From Candidatus Woesearchaeota archaeon (GTDB taxonomy: Archaea > Nanobdellota > Nanobdellia > Woesearchaeales > JAUUYB01): DNA of 6,236 nucleotides. Each line of letters starts with the position of its first letter. Positions within the stretch are counted from its first letter, which is position 1. The stretch spans positions 1-6,236 of the forward strand of contig JAUUYB010000063.1 in the NCBI GenBank assembly GCA_030590605.1. The letters run 5' to 3'. The notes beneath the pieces were generated by a model, which saw nothing but the letters and a program-made list of their open reading frames with translations, searched no databases and had not been told where the DNA came from. Shown here piece after piece: positions 1-5,500 of the stretch. The translations under genes were made by a program, and so were the position numbers.

Positions 1-660
1 AGTATCATCTATTATGCTGAAATAAGCGATTTTGAGGTAAATATTGAGATCAACTTTCTCCCCAGCTTTTGCCAAGACATCAAATTTAAAGAAACCCCCC
101 TCATCTGTATACTGTTCAGTTGATATTCCAGCACCTTCCAATGTGACTCGTGCACCGACAAGCCCGCCATAAGGATAATCATCTCCGTCAAGAGATATCC
201 TGCCTGAAAGATAGCTTTTCTCAGCTGGCATACAGATATCCGAACTCCATTGGGTTACCGACTTGTATCCCACATTACAGCAGCAATACTTTGCAATTCT
301 CTCTTTAGGGCATTTGTCCCCCTTCCAGAGTGGGGTTGAGTTTCCTACACAAGGAACTTTTCTACACACGAATTCTGGTTCACAGCAATCATTCAATGCA
401 GTCGGTTGATCACCCACCAGGATCCATTCACAATTGCCTGTACAGATGGCACCATACTTATTGGTACTAAGACCCCAGATATAGTCTCTTGGACATGTGC
501 AATTACAGTCACTGAATTCCATTGTGAAATCATCCAATTTAGCAGTAGAATCATAATATGACATAGGATCAGCCCATTCACAGATTAGACCGCAGTCATT
601 TTCAGCAAATACGATAGAAATCAAGCATAATAGTGCTATTAACCACAAGTATAGTCTCAT
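1..660 (-). CDS. Secreted Cys-rich protein, C-terminus outside window (partial)
   Basis: An uninterrupted frame of 220 codons runs from an ATG at 658-660 to the left edge, so the C-terminus is missing. Residues 1-19 form a signal peptide (short basic start, hydrophobic core, likely cleavage after VFA at 17-19). Residues 21-145 are unusually Cys-rich: 16 cysteines, including CNCTC at 52-56, CC at 92-93 and CCC at 126-128. The even number is consistent with about eight disulfides in an exported domain. From about 149 the sequence becomes a beta-rich segment (LSGRI, GARVTLEG, TDEGGFFKFDV) resembling the carboxypeptidase-regulatory-like/CNA-B-like fold common in envelope proteins. The role is unknown; I infer an extracellular adhesive or structural protein. 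Its G+C resembles that of the minus-strand genes at 2154-6236, not the island next to it. The start is supported by the signal peptide and by the upstream TATA-like box. Confidence 0.85.
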   Translation of the reverse strand, partial: MRLYLWLIALLCLISIVFAENDCGLICEWADPMSYYDSTAKLDDFTMEFSDCNCTCPRDYIWGLSTNKYGAICTGNCEWILVGDQPTALNDCCEPEFVCRKVPCVGNSTPLWKGDKCPKERIAKYCCCNVGYKSVTQWSSDICMPAEKSYLSGRISLDGDDYPYGGLVGARVTLEGAGISTEQYTDEGGFFKFDVLAKAGEKVDLNIYLKIAYFSIIDDT

Positions 661-682
661 ATTTCCTATAAAATCCGACGGC

Positions 683-692
683 TATAAAAATA
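683..692 (-). promoter_or_regulatory. TATA-like box for the Cys-rich gene
   Basis: Read on the minus strand this is TATTTTTATA, 23-32 bases upstream of the start codon at 660, which is the spacing of an archaeal TATA box on a leaderless or near-leaderless transcript. An AGGA lies only about four bases before the ATG, a weak ribosome binding site. The box lies between the gene and the left direct repeat (717-748), so the island leaves this promoter intact. A second T/A-rich stretch at 666-672 is too close to the start to be the main element. Confidence 0.45.
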
Positions 693-716
693 TGTCTCTG
701 TTTCAGACAGTTCTTT

Positions 717-748
717 GGAAACTTTCCCTATCTGATATGCTCGTCCTA
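717..748 (+). repeat. Left copy of 32-base perfect direct repeat (attL-like)
   Basis: It begins GGAAACTTTCCCTATCTGAT and ends ATGCTCGTCCTA, identical base for base to 2101-2132. The match stops sharply on the outer side (T at 716, C at 2100). On the inner side it may fade through a gapped, weaker similarity (CTAACTCCATCTT against CTACCCCACTTTT). The first 11 bases, GGAAA-C-TTTCC, are an odd-centred palindrome and could be a protein-binding half of a recombination core. I see no resemblance to the 3' end of a tRNA. Confidence 0.85.
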
Positions 749-770
749 ACTCCATCTTAAAAGATGGGGT
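749..770 (+). other. Hairpin abutting the left direct repeat
   Basis: The arms ACTCCATCTT (749-758) and AAGATGGGGT (761-770) pair over ten positions with one T-G mismatch or wobble and a two-base loop; opening the top two A-T pairs gives an eight-pair stem. It begins at the first base after the repeat. It could be a recombination accessory site or part of a terminator. The right repeat copy has no comparable hairpin next to it. Confidence 0.5.
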
Positions 771-776
771 ACAATG

Positions 777-794
777 AAAATCAATGATTTTTTT
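777..794 (+). terminator. Weak hairpin with T7 run
   Basis: AAAATC (777-782) and GATTTT (786-791) can pair across AAT, followed by a T run reaching 794 (seven Ts from 788). The stem is A/T-rich and weak. No plus-strand gene upstream needs it, so it may be chance in A/T-rich DNA, or a T-tract stop insulating the island from leftward-flank transcription. Confidence 0.2.
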
Positions 795-832
795 GTATTA
801 ATCTCGACTTTATGATAATTGCAAAAAATTGT

Positions 833-932
833 AAGTGATTATCACGCTTCGGGAACGCATACTTAGGCAAAAACTTCGTATGTTGCAAACCAAAAAATAC
901 AGCGAAGTGACGGCTCGCTTTTTTGTTTTTTG
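833..932 (+). ncRNA. Structured non-coding stretch, possible small RNA
   Basis: No convincing open frame occurs between 749 and 993, but 833-943 is dense in self-complementarity. GTGAT/ATCAC forms an odd palindrome at 835-845. GCATAC (856-861) can pair with GTATGT (877-882), counting one wobble. ACTTCG (873-878) pairs with CGAAGT (903-908). AGCGA/TCGCT pairs at 901-919. AGTGA (906-910) pairs with TCACT (939-943), and GCTC (913-916) with GAGC (932-935). Several pairings are mutually exclusive. A TATA-like stretch TTTATGATAA (809-818) lies about 25 bases before 838-840, so a plus-strand transcript of roughly 90 bases ending in the T runs at 919-931 is conceivable. It could equally be a recombination site or the leader region of the BRO gene. 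No known RNA family is recognised. Confidence 0.25.
901..924 (+). terminator. Intrinsic-terminator-like hairpin with T tract
   Basis: AGCGA (901-905) pairs with TCGCT (915-919) around a nine-base loop, followed immediately by six Ts (919-924), a G, then six more Ts (926-931). On the left the stem is preceded by CAAAAAA (891-897), which can also pair with TTTTTTG (919-925), giving the A-tract/stem/T-tract form of a bidirectional terminator. It lies upstream of the BRO promoter, so it may end a short upstream RNA and shield the BRO gene from read-through. Confidence 0.4.
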
Positions 933-962
933 AGCGCATCACTGGACATCTAGACACAAATT

Positions 963-970
963 ATTTAATA
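963..970 (+). promoter_or_regulatory. TATA-like box for the BRO gene
   Basis: ATTTAATA lies 24-31 bases before the ATG at 994, inside a continuous A/T-rich stretch from about 958 to 993. There is no purine-rich ribosome binding site just upstream of that ATG (ACTTATTTATAA precedes it), which fits a leaderless archaeal transcript starting at or near the start codon. The exact box could shift a few bases in this A/T-rich DNA. Confidence 0.45.
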
Positions 971-993
971 ATAAACTATTTACTTATTTATAA

Positions 994-1839
994 ATGGAAG
1001 AAAAAAATAAAATTGTTGTTTTTCAGGATAAAAAGATTAGGCGTATCTGGTATAATCAAGAATGGTTCTTTTCAGTTGTTGATGTAGTTGAAGCTTTAAC
1101 TGATAGTTCAAATTCACGAAGATATTGGTCTGATTTAAAAAGACAAATTGAAGAAACTGAAGGCTTTGAGTTATACGAAAAAATCGTACAACTGAAATTA
1201 GAATCTTCAGATGGCAAAAAATATGCTACGGACTGTGCTAATACAGAGAATATGTTTAGAATTATCCAATCCATTCCTTCAAAAAAGGCAGAACCATTCA
1301 AGCGATGGCTTGCTAAGGTGGGTTATGAACGAATTCAAGAAATTGAAAACCCTGAACTTGGACAAGATAGAATAAAAGAATACTACGAACTGAAAGGTTA
1401 CCCAAAAGAATGGATTGATAAAAGACTCAGGGGAATCGCTATAAGACAGGAGCTTACTGAAGAATGGAGTAAACGAGGAGTTGAAGAAAAAAGAGAATAT
1501 GCAATACTTACTAATGAGATTTCTAAAGCAACTTTTGGAGTAGGGATACATGATCATAAAGGAATCAAAGGTCTTGATTCAAAATTCAAAAACCAAAATC
1601 TTCGCGATCATATGACTGATCTTGAGCTTATTTTCAACATGCTTGGTGAAGCATCAACCACAGAAATTACTAAAAAGAAAGATGCGCAAGGGTTTGTTGA
1701 AAACAAATCTGTAGCAAAAGAGGGCGGAAAAATTGCAGGTGATGCTAGAAAGAAACTAGAACAAAAAACAGAAGAATCAGTAGTTTGTGAAAAAAATTAT
1801 CTTCACACCACAAACAAAAAGAGGAAAAAATTGAAATGA
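994..1839 (+). CDS. BRO-family N-terminal / DinD-like protein
   Basis: This 281-residue protein begins with a BRO domain, roughly residues 6-110: VFQDKKIRRIWYNQEWFF, SVVDVVEALT, RRYWSDLKRQ, KYATDCANTENMFRIIQSIP and FKRWLAKVGYERI. BRO domains are found in viral BRO proteins and prophage antirepressors and are linked to DNA binding. Residues about 120-265 match my memory of the C-terminal half of BRO-like proteins and of E. coli DinD: AILTNEISKATFGV, KGLDSK, NLRDHMTDLELIFNMLGEAS, TTEI, FVENKSVAKEGGKIAGDARK. The last 15 or so residues are basic (NKKRKKLK). The product is probably cytoplasmic and regulatory or stress-linked; its target and exact function are unknown. It is the only long gene in the island, uses A/T-rich codons unlike its neighbours, and overlaps the next gene at ATGA. 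The family call is firm, the function is not. Confidence 0.88.
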   Translation: MEEKNKIVVFQDKKIRRIWYNQEWFFSVVDVVEALTDSSNSRRYWSDLKRQIEETEGFELYEKIVQLKLESSDGKKYATDCANTENMFRIIQSIPSKKAEPFKRWLAKVGYERIQEIENPELGQDRIKEYYELKGYPKEWIDKRLRGIAIRQELTEEWSKRGVEEKREYAILTNEISKATFGVGIHDHKGIKGLDSKFKNQNLRDHMTDLELIFNMLGEASTTEITKKKDAQGFVENKSVAKEGGKIAGDARKKLEQKTEESVVCEKNYLHTTNKKRKKLK

Positions 1840-2099
1840 GAGTCTATGCTGTAGGAGACCATGGACCTGAACATAATCATATTAAAAACATTTACAAAAC
1901 ATATGATAGTGCTTTGAAAGCATGGAATGAACTCAGAGAATCTTATTTAGAAAGTGCAAAATGCTCTCTTAAAAATGATAAGCATGATCCTAAAATGTGG
2001 CAAGAAATGATTGATAGCTTGAACTGTGCTGATCCTAAACATATTGATAATTACCCTCATGAAACGCCATACATAAAAGAATGGGAAGTACAAGAATAA
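1836..2099 (+). CDS. Small conserved-looking protein of unknown function
   Basis: This 87-residue protein starts inside the stop of the BRO gene (ATGA at 1836-1839), so the two are very likely cotranscribed and translationally coupled. A GAGG at 1821-1824 sits 11 bases before the ATG, a somewhat distant ribosome binding site. There is no signal peptide or membrane segment. The N-terminus is His-rich (H9, H13, H15), followed by a likely helix with KTYDSALKAWNELRESYLESAK (given in part as KTYDSALKAWNELRE, residues 21-35), two cysteines (C43, C64) and the motif NYPHETPYI (72-80). It looks like a small soluble globular protein with a beta start, YDSALKAWNEL helix and beta end. I do not recognise a named family. 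It stops one base before the right direct repeat, so the coding part fills the cassette to its end. Confidence 0.8.
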   Translation: MRVYAVGDHGPEHNHIKNIYKTYDSALKAWNELRESYLESAKCSLKNDKHDPKMWQEMIDSLNCADPKHIDNYPHETPYIKEWEVQE

Positions 2100-2100
2100 C

Positions 2101-2132
2101 GGAAACTTTCCCTATCTGATATGCTCGTCCTA
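2101..2132 (+). repeat. Right copy of 32-base perfect direct repeat (attR-like)
   Basis: Identical to 717-748 over all 32 bases. It starts one base after the TAA (2097-2099) of the small protein and ends 21 bases before the stop of the minus-strand gene at 2154. After the repeat, TACCCCACTTTTCTAA on the plus strand is also close to the reverse complement of 757-771 in the left inner flank. Confidence 0.85.
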
Positions 2133-2153
2133 CCCCACTTTTCTAAGGCTATT

Positions 2154-3713
2154 TTATGATTTCTTCTTTTTCATAAAGAAAGCAGCTGATACCAATCCGA
2201 CAGCAGCGACTATCATTATCGACCACACGACAGCAGGATTCTCAAGTATCCTTGATTCCTCAGTATCGCATGAATCTCCTATCCCATCCCTGTCTATATC
2301 GACTTGTCTTGGATTCTTGTTTTCAGGACAGTTGTCACATGCATCTCCGAACCCATCTTCATCCCAGTCGATCTGGTCCGGGTTAGGGATATCAGGGCAG
2401 TTGTCTCTTTTCTCCAGGATTCCGTCGCCGTCACTGTCTTCACAAAAATCTCCGATTCCATCTTCATCTTCATCTGCCTGATCCACATTCGCGATGGTCA
2501 CGCAGTTATCACAGGCATCCCCGATTCCATCCTTGTCAGAATCAAGGTTCTGCGGATCAGCTACTTCTTTGCATAGATCGAGATAATTGACGACACCATC
2601 TCCATCATCGTCCTCGCATACATCCCCGATTCCATCCCTGTCTACGTCCTGCTGATCTGAATTTTTTCCTTTCAGGCAATTATCTTCTGCATTCACGATT
2701 CCGTCACCGTCATCATCATCGCACACCCATCCCTTCCTGTCAAGATCCTTGTCAAGCTGGTCAGGATTATAGACTGAAGGACAGTTGTCGCACGTATCTC
2801 CCAGTCCATCCTCATCCCGGTCTTTCTGGAGCGTGTTCTTTACATATACGCAGTTGTCGCATGCGTCTCCTGATCCGTCATTGTCTGAGTCTATCTGGTC
2901 AGGATTATCGATATCCGGACAATTATCATCCAGTCCGCCTTCGCTATCAGCGATATAATCTGGATTTAGTGCATGTATTGAAACAGCGAGAGTAGGAGTA
3001 GCAGCGCTTGTCTCCAGGTGCTCCACATCATATTCCTTCTTGTCTACATTCGCTTTTCCGTAATAGATATAGGTCGTATCTGATTCCGGCAGGAACAGGA
3101 GCCTTCCCACCCTCTCTCCTGTCAGTTCGATGTCTGATATCTTGATTGTCCCTTTGTGCTCGAACGTGACATAGATGAGGTTAGTGGATATGGAATTCAA
3201 GGATACCTCTGATGTCTTCGATTCTCCTACAGATATAGGCCGACCGTTGACGATCGCATTGACCCTGGTGAGTTCCGGAGCCTCGATGAATGAGAATCGT
3301 AATTTCTCGACTCTTTGCATTGAGGATAGGCTGATTGTTATCTTGGTTTCAGAATCATCAAAAGCGAAGTCGTTCTGGTAATAGGTACTGCTCGAAGTGT
3401 CTATCATGTTCAGAGGCTCGTAAGTCTCTCCCCTGTATTGAGGTTGTTCAGATGTTGCAAGGATATCTGCGATCGCGACTTCTGCGAATCCGCCGGTATA
3501 CTCGATATGATAAGCGATCTCCCCTGAATCCCAGACCAACAGGTCGTTTCCATCGCTGATAGTATTATCCATGATAGCTACTCCCAGATCTATCCATACA
3601 GGTTCATTTACCCCGGTCGTGTCTATGGACCTATAGTACATATAATCTTCATTTGCTGCGAAGATGATCGGAAGTGTCAACAATACAAGTATCGCTATTA
3701 TCATAGATTTCAT
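2154..3713 (-). CDS. Membrane-anchored surface protein with thrombospondin type 3 repeats (DUF3999-like N-terminus)
   Basis: This 519-residue exported protein has a signal peptide at 1-20 (MKSMIIAILV... ending IFAA). Residues about 23-235 are beta-rich: a start resembling DUF3999 (YRSIDTTGVNEPVWIDLG, NDLLVWDSGEIAYHIEY), a discoidin/galactose-binding-like section about 95-200 (ETKITISLSSMQRVEKLRFS, GTIKISDIELTGE), then FLPESDTTYIYYGKA. Residues 262-482 are eight thrombospondin type 3 repeats rich in DxDxDG and Cys, which bind calcium. A single membrane helix at about 493-513 is followed by KKKKS, so the repeats face outside with a short cytoplasmic tail. The start follows the stop of the DUF2339 gene by one base (TAAAATG), implying translational coupling and joint work at the membrane. 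The TSP3, signal and anchor calls are secure; the DUF3999 relation is a judgement from sequence style and gene order. Confidence 0.88.
   Translation of the reverse strand: MKSMIIAILVLLTLPIIFAANEDYMYYRSIDTTGVNEPVWIDLGVAIMDNTISDGNDLLVWDSGEIAYHIEYTGGFAEVAIADILATSEQPQYRGETYEPLNMIDTSSSTYYQNDFAFDDSETKITISLSSMQRVEKLRFSFIEAPELTRVNAIVNGRPISVGESKTSEVSLNSISTNLIYVTFEHKGTIKISDIELTGERVGRLLFLPESDTTYIYYGKANVDKKEYDVEHLETSAATPTLAVSIHALNPDYIADSEGGLDDNCPDIDNPDQIDSDNDGSGDACDNCVYVKNTLQKDRDEDGLGDTCDNCPSVYNPDQLDKDLDRKGWVCDDDDGDGIVNAEDNCLKGKNSDQQDVDRDGIGDVCEDDDGDGVVNYLDLCKEVADPQNLDSDKDGIGDACDNCVTIANVDQADEDEDGIGDFCEDSDGDGILEKRDNCPDIPNPDQIDWDEDGFGDACDNCPENKNPRQVDIDRDGIGDSCDTEESRILENPAVVWSIMIVAAVGLVSAAFFMKKKKS
2268..2930 (-). 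repeat. Eight thrombospondin type 3 repeat units (protein-level)
   Basis: Units, by protein residue: 262-285, 286-308, 309-331, 332-366, 367-401, 402-424, 425-459 and 460-482. They occur as a short form of 23-24 residues (DNC...GIGDAC type) and a long form of 35 residues (DDDGDG(I/V)... type), in the order short, short, short, long, long, short, long, short. This resembles the C-type and N-type repeats of thrombospondins. Unit 3 is degenerate: DKDLDRKGWVC replaces the usual D-x-D-x-D-G-x-G-D-x-C. The DNA of the units has diverged, so this is old protein repetition, not recent tandem duplication. Confidence 0.85.
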
Positions 3714-3714
3714 T

Positions 3715-5385
3715 TTAGATATACTCCTTTATTTTTTCCTTATTTCTGACAAATATGAATGATCCTACAAGCGCAAGGATCCCTACAAAGAATAATCCCA
3801 CGACCCTATAGATATTAGGAAGCTCTCCTATATCCAGAGCCACTACTTTTGCTATGACTATACCGAACATGATGACTCCTGCTCTTGAGAAGACCTTATT
3901 ATGGTTCATGATCCCGTATATTATCAGCCCTATCGCGTAGACTGCCCAGAAAAGAGAGACCATAAGAAGCGCCATCTCATCATTATAGATTTCTACTATC
4001 TCTCTCACTCCCCACACTCCAAAAAGGACTATCCCTGTTATTGTGTACCCTATAAGATGCTGTTCAGTCGCTAGCTTTCGTATCCTCTGGATTATCAAGA
4101 TACCAAATAATACTACTCCTACTGCAATCAATCTTTCTGCATCATCCAGGAACCACATGTCATAGAAGAATACTCTTGCAAGGGGGATGATATATCCGAA
4201 ATAACCTGTAAAGAATAGTGCGTTGTGATGTGCTTTTATCCCTGCATATGTCAGTCCTATCGACATGATCGCCCAGAGTATGGTGACTACGCTGTTGTCG
4301 AATTGCACAGGCACAGCTATCCCAATAAATACAAATGTAAGAAGGAAGTGGATGTCAAAGATCTTTTCGAAATTGAAGTTCCGTGATAGGAATCCGACGA
4401 AAAGAGTTATGCCTGCGACAATCATCAGCCATAATCCGTTGAATTCAGGGTAGAAATGATTGATCAGTCCGAGCCCGAATCCTCCAAGGCATACTGCATT
4501 GATTACAGACATGGCGAGGCATTCGCCTTCCTTATGATCTGACGCCTGGACAAATGATATCGCTGTGAATATAATATAGTAAAAGCCCAAAAATAAGAAA
4601 GTGATAAGCAATGGTTGGGATGTCTGCGCAAGAAGGCTTGTCGGACTGCTGATCCCTTGTACGAACCAGATGGCGAATGCGATATATGTAAGCACTTGCG
4701 CTGGGATTCCCACATACCATCCCCTGATCTTCGCTATTATGAATATTATGATGTCGACCAACAGCACATAGATGAGGATATGGAGTGTCTTCCCTGATAT
4801 CCCTGAGAGGAACGCTGCAGCGAATCCTAAGACCAATGACCAATACACAATATTTTTCTGGTCTAACCGAAGCCCTATCAGGAGCCCGCCTACCATGACT
4901 GTAAGCAGGAGTATCGTGTTCAGGACCAGGTTCATGCCGAGTGCCTGCCTGTAGTCCTCGAAATGATATGTAGCGAATATAGTGAAGTATAGTATACCTA
5001 ATCCTCCTGCAAAGAGGAACTGAGAATATTTTATGAACTCTTTTGAATAAAGCACGAATCCTATGCCTATGAAGATGAATGCCGCTATGACTCCGAGAGC
5101 TATCCTTCCTGTAATCCCTATCCATCCCTGATCGACTGCATATTTATAGAAATATACCATTCCGAGAAGTATGAGGATCACGCCGACTATACCGAAAACC
5201 CTGAAGAGGTTGGTAGGGTTCTCGACTTTATTGCCATGGCTCTTAGTGATCGGTTCCTGAACCTCTTCGACAGGTTCCTGGACTGCGTTCCCATCAAGAT
5301 CATCCACTCTGCTGGTAAGGTCCTTGATCTGTTTCTGCTGTAAGAGGACTATCCTTTTCAGCTTTTCAAGTTCAGCACCGGTCAT
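3715..5385 (-). CDS. DUF2339 family polytopic membrane protein
   Basis: This 556-residue protein starts with a short coiled coil (residues 3-30, ELEKLKRIVLLQQKQIKDL), then an acidic/Pro linker to about 58, then a membrane domain to the end with roughly 18 predicted helices (62-81, 92-113, 119-140, 151-172 and onward to 525-545). Two stretches are DUF2339 hallmarks: after the first helix, YKYAVDQGWIGITGRIALGV (80-99), and near the C-terminus, ALDIGELPNIYRVVGLFFVG (516-535). The family is uncharacterised; its members are very hydrophobic inner-membrane proteins. The cytoplasmic coiled coil suggests self-association or a partner. It directly precedes, with one base between, the TSP3 surface protein, so the two probably form a membrane unit. 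The ATG at 5383-5385 is the only sensible start: the next Met is residue 76. Confidence 0.9.
   Translation of the reverse strand: MTGAELEKLKRIVLLQQKQIKDLTSRVDDLDGNAVQEPVEEVQEPITKSHGNKVENPTNLFRVFGIVGVILILLGMVYFYKYAVDQGWIGITGRIALGVIAAFIFIGIGFVLYSKEFIKYSQFLFAGGLGILYFTIFATYHFEDYRQALGMNLVLNTILLLTVMVGGLLIGLRLDQKNIVYWSLVLGFAAAFLSGISGKTLHILIYVLLVDIIIFIIAKIRGWYVGIPAQVLTYIAFAIWFVQGISSPTSLLAQTSQPLLITFLFLGFYYIIFTAISFVQASDHKEGECLAMSVINAVCLGGFGLGLINHFYPEFNGLWLMIVAGITLFVGFLSRNFNFEKIFDIHFLLTFVFIGIAVPVQFDNSVVTILWAIMSIGLTYAGIKAHHNALFFTGYFGYIIPLARVFFYDMWFLDDAERLIAVGVVLFGILIIQRIRKLATEQHLIGYTITGIVLFGVWGVREIVEIYNDEMALLMVSLFWAVYAIGLIIYGIMNHNKVFSRAGVIMFGIVIAKVVALDIGELPNIYRVVGLFFVGILALVGSFIFVRNKEKIKEYI
3724..3730 (-). 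promoter_or_regulatory. Shine-Dalgarno for the TSP3 protein gene
   Basis: AAAGGAG on the minus strand lies inside the last codons of the DUF2339 gene, ten bases before the ATG at 3713. It supports MKSM as the start and reinitiation within a shared mRNA. By contrast, the first gene of this pair has its AGGA too close to its ATG to act in the usual way. Confidence 0.6.
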
Positions 5386-5500
5386 ATCCTTTAATTTTAA
5401 GAAATAGACTTAATAAATCTTATTGTTTACTATCAAGAGTAAAACTTATCATAGAATCGAATCAGATTCACAAACATAAGCTCTATATATGATTTTATGC
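5386..5500 (-). promoter_or_regulatory. Spacer with TATA-like box upstream of the DUF2339 gene
   Basis: This 115-base gap between the serpin stop and the DUF2339 start holds TTTATTA (5411-5417, minus strand), 26-32 bases before the ATG, so the DUF2339-TSP3 pair likely has its own leaderless promoter. An AGGA at 5387-5390 is almost adjacent to the ATG, too near for standard use. A second TATA-like run (5484-5490) just after the serpin stop could give a longer leader. GAATC-A-GATTC (5459-5469), preceded by another GAATC (5454-5458), is a small palindrome that could be an operator, but the evidence is thin. No strong terminator is seen after the serpin, so read-through is possible. Confidence 0.4.

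Larger units (their letters stand above)
717..2132 (+). mobile_element. Candidate mobile cassette bounded by 32-base direct repeats
   Basis: A 1416-base segment is delimited by two identical 32-base direct repeats. It differs from its surroundings in three ways. Its genes are on the plus strand while all others in the window are on the minus strand. It is more A/T-rich: 60-base lines counted inside give about 32-40% G+C, against about 45-50% for lines counted outside. It carries a BRO-family gene, a family typical of viruses and prophages. Collapsing it to one repeat copy leaves a spacer of about 109 bases between the minus-strand genes ending at 2154 and starting at 660, with both genes and the leftward promoter intact. 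No transposase, integrase or resolvase is encoded. It may be a non-autonomous element moved in trans, a remnant of a larger one, or a segment gained by recombination between repeats. Confidence 0.6.

Noticed and set aside
393..581. Short minus-strand open frame of 62 codons
   Set aside because: It lies out of frame inside the longer signal-peptide-bearing frame 1-660 and has no features of its own.
1056..1557. Two minus-strand open frames opposite the BRO gene
   Set aside because: Antisense shadows of a gene whose protein has clear family motifs; Phe/Ser-rich translations are typical of reading A/G-rich codons backwards.
717..2132. Integron-style gene cassette or tRNA-targeted integration
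   Set aside because: The compactness suggests a cassette, but the repeat has no RYYYAAC/GTTRRRY core-site pair framing it and no tRNA 3' end; the 32-base repeats are direct and perfect, unlike attC sites.
2154..2240. Archaeosortase or cell-wall sorting signal at the TSP3 protein C-terminus
   Set aside because: The tail is an ordinary membrane helix with KKKKS; no PGF or LPxTG-like motif precedes it.
2294..2576. Open frames on both strands within the TSP3 repeat region
   Set aside because: They arise from the repetitive Asp/Gly/Cys codons read in other frames; no start signals or domain content.
2268..2930. CRISPR-like or recent tandem DNA repeat
   Set aside because: Recurring CATC-CCGATTCCATC-like words come from conserved protein repeat codons; unit lengths and DNA sequences vary and there are no spacers.
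4503..5125. Minus-strand frames of 197 and 70 codons overlapping the DUF2339 gene
   Set aside because: The 197-codon frame is long, but its Arg/His/Ser-rich translation is a frame-shifted reading of a hydrophobic membrane protein that itself has family hallmarks throughout.
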